From: Candidatus Roizmanbacteria bacterium CG22_combo_CG10-13_8_21_14_all_34_12
GTDB lineage: Bacteria; Patescibacteriota; Microgenomatia; UBA1406; GWC2-37-13
DNA length: 5,267 bases
Assembly (NCBI GenBank): GCA_002786595.1
Contig: PCTC01000037.1
Location: forward strand, 881-6,147
Direction: 5' to 3'
Below the pieces are notes generated by a model. The model was not told where the DNA came from and did no database searches. It saw nothing but the letters and a program-made list of their open reading frames with translations. The position numbers were made by a program, and so were the translations under genes. Of the stretch, positions 1-5,244 are shown one piece after another (the stretch's first letter is position 1; each line of letters starts with the position of its first letter).

Positions 1-459
1 TCTAATTCTCGTTTGAATTATTTGAATGTTTAGTTCGGGAAATTTTTCTTTAATTTTTTGAGTTAATTTTTCAACACTCTCTTTGTTAATATATTTACCG
101 ATGCTTTTCACTTGATATAAATAGTTCCGAACCGTGTTTTCTGTTTGTTTAACCGTATAGTTTTGTTCTAATATTTTTTCATAAAGATCAATCATCTGTT
201 TTTTATCGTTGAGGCGTGAAAGAAGATAAATATGACTGGAACTGACGGATTTAGAATAGTATCCATCAATAACAACATCCGGTATTTTTTTTAACCTAAG
301 CAAATGACAAATATAAGAAGGTTTAAATCCAATTTTTTTAGCAAGATCAACAATCCGGAGATTTTTTTCTTTAATAATGTATTCAAGCAACCTTGACTTT
401 TGAAAAATATCCTTATCTTCTTTTATTTGATTTAGTAACGAAGTAATATCCTGAATCAT
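1..459 (-). CDS. ParB/Spo0J-type helix-turn-helix DNA-binding protein, 3' end cut by window edge
   Basis: I translated this frame by hand: 153 residues from ATG at 459, open to the left edge. Residues about 36-60 form a ParB-type HTH (VDLAKKIGF, then SYICHLLRLKKIP), matching the family pattern of A..LG, V...LRLL.LP. H76 in SSHIYLL and the TVKQTENTVR stretch (102-111) match the family's GHA.ALL and SVR..E..V elements, so the assignment is firm at the level of the HTH_ParB domain. Chromosomal ParB proteins bind parS and act with ParA in DNA segregation. Here the usual N-terminal CTP-binding domain is missing: TGA at 460-462 sits in frame directly before the ATG, so no longer start is possible. 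The end of the visible part (residues 126-153, charged helix then ELNIQIIQTRI) could begin a C-terminal domain. The gene is third in the rplU-rpmA operon, 9 nt after rpmA. Partner ParA is not in view. A role as a regulator or nucleoid protein is equally possible. Confidence 0.82.
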   Translation of the reverse strand, partial: MIQDITSLLNQIKEDKDIFQKSRLLEYIIKEKNLRIVDLAKKIGFKPSYICHLLRLKKIPDVVIDGYYSKSVSSSHIYLLSRLNDKKQMIDLYEKILEQNYTVKQTENTVRNYLYQVKSIGKYINKESVEKLTQKIKEKFPELNIQIIQTRIR

Positions 460-468
460 TCAATAATT

Positions 469-714
469 TTACACCACCCTGACATAAGAATCGCCTAGTT
501 TTTTATAAAATTCTACTTTTCCTTTAATTTTGGCTGATATTGTGAAATCTCTTCCTAAAATTGTTCCGACTCCTGGATGAACTTTTGTACCCCTTTGACG
601 AATGATGATATTGCCAGGGTTTACTTCTTGACTACCAAACATCTTGACTCCCATCCTTTTGCTTCGGGAGTCACGATTTCCTTTAACTGTTTTTTGTGCC
701 TTAGTGTGTGCCAT
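469..714 (-). CDS. rpmA: Large ribosomal subunit protein bL27
   Basis: An 81-residue protein, close to the family length (85 in E. coli). bL27 binds 23S rRNA, and its flexible N-terminal tail reaches the peptidyl-transferase centre. Recognition rests on the MAH start, RDSRSKRMGVKMFG (residues 14-27), the strongly conserved GNIIIRQRGTK (34-44) and GRDFTI (54-59). The ATG at 714 shares its A with the rplU stop codon (TAATG), and no Shine-Dalgarno is visible upstream, so translational coupling to rplU is likely. No N-terminal presequence of the Firmicutes type precedes MAH, and no prp protease gene lies between rplU and rpmA. Odd point: the tail reads KAQKTVKGNRDS, where E. coli has KAGGSTRNGRDS, so the flexible Gly pair is replaced by Gln-Lys and Asn-Gly is swapped to Gly-Asn. 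Whether this is usual in its lineage I cannot tell. Confidence 0.96.
   Translation of the reverse strand: MAHTKAQKTVKGNRDSRSKRMGVKMFGSQEVNPGNIIIRQRGTKVHPGVGTILGRDFTISAKIKGKVEFYKKLGDSYVRVV
472..480 (-). promoter_or_regulatory. Possible weak ribosome binding site for the ParB-type gene
   Basis: The minus strand reads AGGGTGGTG over the last codons of rpmA. It matches the Shine-Dalgarno consensus AAGGAGGTG at seven of nine positions. The 12-nt gap to the ATG at 459 is longer than usual, so reinitiation after rpmA translation may matter more than this site. Confidence 0.35.
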
Positions 715-1025
715 TAAACTTTAATAATTTTTAATTTTGTTAATTTTGATCGAAACCCTCTTACCTTTCTCTCTCTTGATTTCGCCTTAAATCTTGCAAT
801 TCTAATTTTTTCTCCTAAAACATTATCAACTACCTCTGCAGTAACTTTATCTTTTAAAAAAGGAGCTCCTAATTCAAAAGTTTTTCCTTCATCATCAAAC
901 TTTAAAAGAGTTTCCAGCTCAACTTTCTTACCCTTTTCAGAGTCTATTAAGTCAACTGTTATCTCCATTCCATCTTTTACGAGATACTGTTTTCCACCTG
1001 TTTTGACTACTCTATACATGACCAT
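714..1025 (-). CDS. rplU: Large ribosomal subunit protein bL21
   Basis: A 103-residue protein, the same length as E. coli bL21, which binds 23S rRNA in the 50S subunit. The N-terminal YRVVKTGGKQYLV (residues 4-16) is the family hallmark. The central LGAPFLKDKVTAEVVDN segment (52-68) and the basic C-terminal part (KAKSRERKVRGFRSK, then LTKLKIIKV) also match. Two starts are possible: ATG at 1025 (MVMYR) and ATG at 1019 (MYR, the usual family start). I keep 1025 because a perfect TATAAT lies 8 nt upstream, which would put the transcript's 5' end at or next to this ATG, and there is no Shine-Dalgarno for either start. It leads the operon rplU-rpmA-parB-type gene. The start is uncertain by two codons; the identity is not. 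Confidence 0.95.
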   Translation of the reverse strand: MVMYRVVKTGGKQYLVKDGMEITVDLIDSEKGKKVELETLLKFDDEGKTFELGAPFLKDKVTAEVVDNVLGEKIRIARFKAKSRERKVRGFRSKLTKLKIIKV

Positions 1026-1033
1026 AGATATAA

Positions 1034-1061
1034 ATTATACATTAAAAACGCATAACTTCAA
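1034..1061 (-). promoter_or_regulatory. Sigma70-type promoter for rplU-rpmA-ParB-type operon, probably giving a leaderless mRNA
   Basis: On the minus strand a -35 box TTGAAG (1061-1056) and a perfect -10 box TATAAT (1039-1034) are separated by 16 nt. The eight bases TTATATCT then lead directly into the ATG at 1025. Transcription normally starts 5-9 nt after the -10 box, which places the 5' end at or within about four bases of this ATG and leaves no room for a Shine-Dalgarno. AT-rich direct repeats begin 7 nt upstream of the -35 box and could act as an UP element or operator. Confidence 0.72.
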
Positions 1062-1068
1062 TCAGATA

Positions 1069-1105
1069 TTAAACAGTTAAACGGTTAAAACTTAAACGGT
1101 TAAAA
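1069..1105. repeat. Direct repeats of TTAAACRGTTAA upstream of the rplU promoter
   Basis: Three units are visible: ttaaacagttaa at 1069-1080, ttaaacggttaaaa at 1077-1090, and an identical ttaaacggttaaaa at 1092-1105. The last two are perfect 14-bp copies at a 15-bp spacing. Each unit is itself an imperfect palindrome (TTAAmsGTTAA-like). They form the left half of the larger dyad array and lie just upstream of the rplU -35 box, so they may be an operator, an UP-like element, or only part of a repeat expansion. Confidence 0.75.
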
Positions 1106-1158
1106 AAACTATTAAACCTTAAATATTAAACGTTTAGTAGTTTAGTGTTTAATAGTTT
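1102..1158 (-). terminator. Probable intrinsic terminator of the ileS-rodA operon
   Basis: A perfect 12-bp inverted repeat joins aaactattaaac (1106-1117) and gtttaatagttt (1147-1158), with a 29-nt loop that contains a nested palindrome. Read on the minus strand, the 3' arm runs straight into a U7 tract (A7 at 1102-1108 on the plus strand). It follows the rodA stop and precedes the rplU promoter, as a terminator should. The stem has almost no G-C pairs, so its strength is uncertain. Confidence 0.5.
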
Positions 1159-1171
1159 ATTTAGGTTCTAA

Positions 1172-1189
1172 CAGTTTAATACTTAACTG
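1172..1189. repeat. Small hairpin directly after rodA
   Basis: The plus strand reads cagtttaatacttaactg. The ends cagt(t)taa and ttaactg pair over seven bases with one bulged T and a 3-nt loop. It begins about 5 nt past the rodA stop codon and could protect the mRNA 3' end or be an outlying part of the TTAAAC array. Confidence 0.4.
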
Positions 1190-1193
1190 TTTT

Positions 1194-2222
1194 TTATGGT
1201 ATTAATGCAAATCCTATTAACAGCGCTATCACCGATGATCCTCCGTAGGAAATAAAAGGAAGAGTAATTCCTGCAACAGGCATAATTCCCATATTCATGC
1301 CGAGATTGATAATTGTTTGAGAAATAAAATAGGTTAGCATTCCTAAACAATAAAGAAATTTTTTTTGATCATCTCGCGGTTTTTGGTAGTAAAAATAAAT
1401 TGTTCTTTTAACTAAATAAATTGTAATTGTGGTAAAAAAAATTAAAACAAAAAAACCACCAAAAAAACCAAACTGTTCGATGAGTGACGCAAAGGCAAAG
1501 TCGGTGGTATTTTCCGGCAAAAAAAATAGTCTAGACTGGGTTCCTAGACCTAAACCTCGGCCAAAAAACATACCCGATCCAATTGTTATTACTGATTGAA
1601 TCATATTATAAGCAGCACCTTGAACATCTAAATGTGGATTAATAAAACTTAAAATTCTTGCTCTTTGATAATCTTTCATTATCAACCAACCAACGGGAGT
1701 AAAAATAATTATTAATCCAATCAGATAACCAAGATATTTTTTTGAAAAACTTGAAAATATTAAAAGAACAAAAAATATAAAAAAATAAACCATGGCATTT
1801 CCTAAATCCGGCTGTTTAAAAATGATGATAAATGGAATTAAAAAATACAAAAAAATCTTTACAAAATTAAAAAAAGTATTACTTAATATGTTTTTAACTG
1901 TCAGAATTTCTGCTAAAAATAATATAAAAAAAACTTTAAAAAATTCCGAACCTTGAAAGTTAAAAAGAAAGAAGTTTAGCCAACGTTTTGATCCTTTAAC
2001 TTCAAAACCAACGATAAATGTAATTATTAAAATAACAATAAAAAACCAATAAAAAAACTTGCTATTTATTCTAAAAAAGTGTGAACCAATTGACTTTAAA
2101 ATAAAAAAAACAAAGAAGCCAATAATTAAAAAAATAAGCTGACGAACAAAAAGATCCTGACTTAATCCAAATAAATTAAAAAGTCCAAAAACTGAAAGAA
2201 AAATCAAGGAAAAAATATTCAT
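1194..2222 (-). CDS. rodA: RodA/FtsW-family (SEDS) peptidoglycan glycosyltransferase, RodA-like
   Basis: A 342-residue polytopic membrane protein, with about ten hydrophobic segments by eye. SEDS proteins polymerise lipid II into glycan strands, working with a class B PBP; RodA serves lateral wall elongation. Family motifs in order: GSKRW (77-81), FQGSE (89-93, usually QPSE), KQPDLGNAM (136-144), DYQRARILSFINP (184-196), YNMIQSVITIGSG (205-217), GRGLGLGTQ (221-229), PENTTDFAF (236-244) and GITLPFISYGGSS (318-330). D241 aligns with the catalytic Asp of RodA. The motif wording favours RodA over FtsW. ATG at 2222 lies 2 nt after the ileS stop, with GAGGT 9 nt upstream, and an in-frame TGA at 2235-2237 excludes a much longer start. 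Oddities: the protein starts inside the first membrane helix and stops only 12 residues after SYGGSS, in the middle of the last helix, so it is shorter than E. coli RodA (370). No mreB, mreC or PBP2 gene is in view. Confidence 0.92.
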   Translation of the reverse strand: MNIFSLIFLSVFGLFNLFGLSQDLFVRQLIFLIIGFFVFFILKSIGSHFFRINSKFFYWFFIVILIITFIVGFEVKGSKRWLNFFLFNFQGSEFFKVFFILFLAEILTVKNILSNTFFNFVKIFLYFLIPFIIIFKQPDLGNAMVYFFIFFVLLIFSSFSKKYLGYLIGLIIIFTPVGWLIMKDYQRARILSFINPHLDVQGAAYNMIQSVITIGSGMFFGRGLGLGTQSRLFFLPENTTDFAFASLIEQFGFFGGFFVLIFFTTITIYLVKRTIYFYYQKPRDDQKKFLYCLGMLTYFISQTIINLGMNMGIMPVAGITLPFISYGGSSVIALLIGFALIP

Positions 2223-2224
2223 TG

Positions 2225-5200
2225 TTATTGAACCTCAACTTTATCTCCAAACCTGATATTTTTTGCTAATACCCTTTTACCGATTGATTCGGTTTCACTT
2301 TCAAATTCCTTGGGAATTGTTAAATTAATTTTTTCATCTGTCTTTAAACCCTTTAATTTTCTTTGCGATTGAATCTCACGAATTAATTCTCTCAATCTTC
2401 CCTCTTTTTGTAATTGCTTTTCAGTTACCTTTACTTCTTTTTTCGGATAATGGAAATCATTGTTTATGGTTATATTTTTAATATTTAATTCCTTCAAAAC
2501 AACGTCCCAGACCTCATCAGATACCGTCAGGTTAGCTGCTATCTCACTTTTTACACTTAAATTTGACAAAGGAATTCTTACCTTAACTCCAGTCAATTTT
2601 CTCTCCGCCTGACCAACTTCAACAATCTTTCGAGCAGTATTCATTTCGCCTTCTAATTTTTCATTCTTCATTTTTAATTTTTCATTTATTAAGGGCCAGT
2701 TCTCAAGATTAACACTTTCTTTACCTGTCAAATTCGTATAAATCTCTTCAGCAACAAAAGGAATAAAAGGAGAAATAATGATCGACAGATTAACTAAGAT
2801 ATAGTAAAGTGTTTCATAAAAATTATTTTTATCTTCAACGTTCTCCGAATTAACCCAAACCCGATCGCGGCTTCTCCGAATAAACCAAGTTGATAAGTCG
2901 GAGACAAACTTCTCGATTTCCAACGCTGCGTCCTTTGCGCTAAATTCTTTAAGATTTTTTTCCACCGAGATAACCACGGAAGTAAATCTACTGAGAATCC
3001 ATTTATCAAGAACGTTTCTTGATGTTAAAAGCGAAGACGACTGTCCACGAAATTGAGCTTTAAAGCCATCTAAATTTGCGTATTCTACAAAGAACTTATA
3101 TACGTTCCAGAGCATCAAATAAAACTGGCGGCGGACTTCATCAGCTTTTTTATATCCAAAAAGCATATTATCAGCCGGATTATGACGGGCAAACATCCAT
3201 CTCATTACGTCAACGCCTATTTTGTCAGCCCCTTCATTAAATTCGATCGCATTGCCCCAACTTTTATGCATCGGACGACCGTCTTCTCCAAGCTGGGTTC
3301 CAAATCCTAAAACTCTTTCGAAAGGTGGTTCGTTTTCAAGAACAGTAGATTCGGCAATCATCGCATAAAACCAGTTTTTAAATTGACCGGGAAAAGATTC
3401 CGTAATAAAATTTACAGGAAACCATTTTCGCCATTCATTTTTATCCGTATTATAAAGCGGCTCTCCCTGATTGTTACCGGTGATGGTTGAATAAGGAACA
3501 ATACCAGCATCCAGCCAAGGATTACCTACATCTGCGGTTCGTGATACAACTTTTCCGCATTTTTGACATTTAATTTTGACTTCATCAATAAATGGTTTGT
3601 GAGGCGTATGACCCTCAAATTCTGTCCACCCAGAAACTGCGCGCTTTTTTAATTCCTGTTTTGATCCAATCACCTCAAAATTTCCACATTTACACTCATA
3701 GATAGGTAGCGCCAATCCCCAATAACGATTTTTCTTGGAAATCAACCAATCGTTCATGTTTTTTAGCCAGTCAAGCTCGCGGTCAAGTCCAAATTCCGGC
3801 ATCCACTTTATCTTCTTTGCAACTGATATCATTCTTTCTCTTAGTGTCTTATTAATTCTTAATTCTTCATTCTTAATTCTCAATTGCGATGGCTTGTCCA
3901 TCGCCACGTACCATTCATCTTCAACCTTCCATACCAACTCTGTTTTACATCTCCAACAAGCGGGATATCTATGTTTATATCTAAAAATATTAAAAACACA
4001 ATCATTACCTTTTTTGTCTTCTTCACGCAAAAAATCGAGGATTATTTCCGGATGCTTTTTTGCGTTTTTTCCGGCAAGAAATCCTAAACCGGGAAGATAA
4101 TCGGCGTTGTCTGCAATAACGGGAATCATAGGAAGTCCCAATTTTTTACCCAACATGAAATCTTCTGTTCCTGCACTCACTGCGGTATGGACAAGCCCTG
4201 TGCCTTCGGTAGCTAAAATTGGCATTATTTGATCATCAGTTGCAACCACCGTATGAAAAGTATTTGGATTTTTTTCGGCAACTTCTTTGACGATTGGAAG
4301 ATTATCAAACGGAGAAAAATATTTTAATCCTACTAATTCTTTACCCTTGACATTCTTTACAACTTTATAAACTTTATTAACTTTAAAAACTTGCTCGACC
4401 AATGCGCTCATTACCCAAAAATAATAATCTTTATTTGTTCCATCTTGAACCAGTGAATAATCTGCTTTTTCATCAACGGCAACGGCAATATTGGCAGGTA
4501 TCGTCCACGGCGTCGTCGTCCAAACTAATAAGAATTCATTTTTGACTTTTGAATTTTGAATTTTGAATTCTAGTATCACCGATTCATGTACTAATTCCTT
4601 ATAATCTTCCGTGAGCATTTCATGTTGAGATATGGCCGTTTCGCATCGCGGACACCACGGAACTGATTCGTGTCCTTTGTAAATCCAACCGTGGTCATAA
4701 CATTTTTTCAAAAAATTCCAGATCATGTAGTTATTTTCGTCACTCATCGTAAAGTAAGAGTGCTCCCAATCGGCAAAATAACCCAGGCGTTTTGATTGTT
4801 CAGTCTGAATTTTTGAAAATTTCAATACACGATCTTTACAAAGTTGGACAAACTTGGCAATGGAGGCCTTAGAATTGCCGGGGACTAAATTTTCAATATC
4901 TTTTTTTGTATGGAGTCCTAATTCTTTTTCTACCTCAACTTCGACCCAAAGGCCCTGACAGTCAAAGCCGTTTTGAAATCTTTGTTTATATCCAAGTAAG
5001 TTATAAAAACGCGGCCAAAGATCTTTATAAGTTCTACCCCAAGCATGGTGGACTCCCATCGGGTTATTCGCAGTAATTGGGCCGTCCTGAAAGGAAAAAT
5101 ATTTTTTTGCACTGAGCGTAGTCGAAGTGTTGTTTTTTTCCCGATACTTTTTATCGATCCTCTTTTCATACCAATGTTTCAACCACTTTTTTTCCATCTC

Positions 5201-5236
5201 GGGAAAATTTTCACTAGCATTAACAGGTTTAAACAT
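2225..5236 (-). CDS. ileS: Isoleucyl-tRNA synthetase, divergent HHAWG-type
   Basis: This cytosolic class Ia synthetase charges tRNA-Ile with isoleucine. It has 1003 residues from ATG 5236. An in-frame TTG at 5242 is rejected because it lies 2 nt after the -10 box. Domains: catalytic core with DGPITANNPMG (51-61) and a HIGH equivalent GVHH (61-64); CP1 editing domain with WTTTPWTIPAN (239-249), GTGLVH (345-350) and the likely editing Asp D359; cysteine pairs CPRC (195-198), CWRC (427-430), CKC (515-517) and CQKC (557-560) for probable zinc sites; KMSKS equivalent PMHKS (655-659); anticodon-binding part with LDKWILSRF (743-751), WFIRRSRDRVW (784-794) and SPFIPFVAEEIY (822-833); then a C-terminal domain with KVRIPL (885-890). 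Ile rather than Val or Leu specificity is a family-level judgement. Four repeat-derived peptides interrupt loops (about residues 37-43, 222-234, 451-462, 850-862). It leads an operon with rodA. Confidence 0.93.
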   Translation of the reverse strand: MFKPVNASENFPEMEKKWLKHWYEKRIDKKYREKNNTSTTLSAKKYFSFQDGPITANNPMGVHHAWGRTYKDLWPRFYNLLGYKQRFQNGFDCQGLWVEVEVEKELGLHTKKDIENLVPGNSKASIAKFVQLCKDRVLKFSKIQTEQSKRLGYFADWEHSYFTMSDENNYMIWNFLKKCYDHGWIYKGHESVPWCPRCETAISQHEMLTEDYKELVHESVILEFKIQNSKVKNEFLLVWTTTPWTIPANIAVAVDEKADYSLVQDGTNKDYYFWVMSALVEQVFKVNKVYKVVKNVKGKELVGLKYFSPFDNLPIVKEVAEKNPNTFHTVVATDDQIMPILATEGTGLVHTAVSAGTEDFMLGKKLGLPMIPVIADNADYLPGLGFLAGKNAKKHPEIILDFLREEDKKGNDCVFNIFRYKHRYPACWRCKTELVWKVEDEWYVAMDKPSQLRIKNEELRINKTLRERMISVAKKIKWMPEFGLDRELDWLKNMNDWLISKKNRYWGLALPIYECKCGNFEVIGSKQELKKRAVSGWTEFEGHTPHKPFIDEVKIKCQKCGKVVSRTADVGNPWLDAGIVPYSTITGNNQGEPLYNTDKNEWRKWFPVNFITESFPGQFKNWFYAMIAESTVLENEPPFERVLGFGTQLGEDGRPMHKSWGNAIEFNEGADKIGVDVMRWMFARHNPADNMLFGYKKADEVRRQFYLMLWNVYKFFVEYANLDGFKAQFRGQSSSLLTSRNVLDKWILSRFTSVVISVEKNLKEFSAKDAALEIEKFVSDLSTWFIRRSRDRVWVNSENVEDKNNFYETLYYILVNLSIIISPFIPFVAEEIYTNLTGKESVNLENWPLINEKLKMKNEKLEGEMNTARKIVEVGQAERKLTGVKVRIPLSNLSVKSEIAANLTVSDEVWDVVLKELNIKNITINNDFHYPKKEVKVTEKQLQKEGRLRELIREIQSQRKLKGLKTDEKINLTIPKEFESETESIGKRVLAKNIRFGDKVEVQ
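2232..2236 (-). promoter_or_regulatory. Shine-Dalgarno of rodA
   Basis: The minus strand reads GAGGT, complementary to the 16S 3' end, 9 nt before the rodA ATG at 2222 and inside the last ileS codons. It contrasts with the operon-leading genes, which have no such site, and supports this start. Confidence 0.7.
2653..2687. repeat. 35-bp array of five 7-bp units inside ileS (C-terminal)
   Basis: The plus strand divides exactly into CTAATTT, TTCATTC, TTCATTT, TTAATTT, TTCATTT (consensus TTMATTY). In IleS it encodes the Lys/Glu-rich peptide INEKLKMKNEKLE (residues 850-862), between the ESVNLENWP motif and the following helix. It looks like an in-frame minisatellite insertion in a surface loop. 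Confidence 0.8.
3852..3886. repeat. 35-bp array of five 7-bp units inside ileS (editing-domain end)
   Basis: The plus strand divides into TTAATTC, TTAATTC, TTCATTC, TTAATTC, TCAATTG, the same TTMATTY consensus as the array at 2653-2687. It encodes QLRIKNEELRIN (residues 451-462), between the EDEWYVAMDKPS segment and LRERMISVAKKIKW. Confidence 0.82.
4537..4571. repeat. 35-bp array of five 7-bp units inside ileS (before editing motif)
   Basis: The plus strand divides into CATTTTT, GACTTTT, GAATTTT, GAATTTT, GAATTCT (consensus GAATTTT). It is bracketed by GAATTC at 4532-4537 and 4565-4570. It encodes LEFKIQNSKVKN (from residue 222), directly before EFLLVWTTTPWT. Unit length and total length match the other two arrays, though the unit sequence differs. 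Confidence 0.78.
5110..5129. repeat. GC-richer 20-bp dispersed-repeat-like element inside ileS
   Basis: The plus strand reads cactgagcgtagtcgaagtg, 11 of 20 bases G or C, against a flank of T tracts on both sides. The ends CACT and AGTG are inverted. In IleS it encodes the STTLS region (about residues 37-43) between the N-terminal helix and KKYFSFQDGP. From memory, this GAGCGTAGTCGAAG-type string recurs as a short dispersed repeat in several bacterial phyla; I could not check this. Confidence 0.55.
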
Positions 5237-5244
5237 AGGCAAAT

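Larger units (their letters stand above)
1069..1189. repeat. Intergenic TTAAAC/GTTTAR array forming an imperfect inverted repeat
   Basis: The left half carries TTAAAC at 1069, 1077, 1092, 1112 and 1126. The right half carries the complementary GTTTAG/GTTTAA at 1132, 1140, 1147 and 1174. Units repeat mostly every 7-8 bp. The centre is the perfect 10-bp palindrome taaacgttta (1127-1136). The whole fills most of the space between rodA and rplU, and I see no open reading frame of note in it. Confidence 0.75.

Noticed and set aside
1127..1136. Canonical parS site for the ParB-type protein
   Set aside because: The palindrome taaacgttta does not match the TGTTNCACGTGAAACA consensus, so no parS call is justified.
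1069..1189. CRISPR array
   Set aside because: Units are 6-14 bp with no unique spacers of even length, and the two halves are inverted relative to each other. No cas gene is present.
1194..2222. rodA as a pseudogene because of its short ends
   Set aside because: All catalytic-family motifs, including D241, are intact in one frame, and the gene has a good Shine-Dalgarno.
2794..3009. Minus-strand frames at 2794-3009 and 4930-5169 in other registers
   Set aside because: They overlap well-conserved IleS motifs in the correct frame and encode nothing recognisable.
3735..4100. Plus-strand open frames at 3735-4100 and 3884-4087
   Set aside because: They lie opposite conserved IleS sequence, have no recognisable family and no promoter or ribosome binding site. 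They are shadows of ileS.
4532..4570. GAATTC at both ends of the array as a target-site duplication
   Set aside because: GAATTC is also one rotation of the array unit plus one base, so the flanking copies can arise from the repeat itself.
5237..5242. TTG at 5242 as the ileS start
   Set aside because: It lies 2 nt after the TATAAT box, so it would not be in the transcript. The ATG two codons later has the same promoter spacing as rplU.
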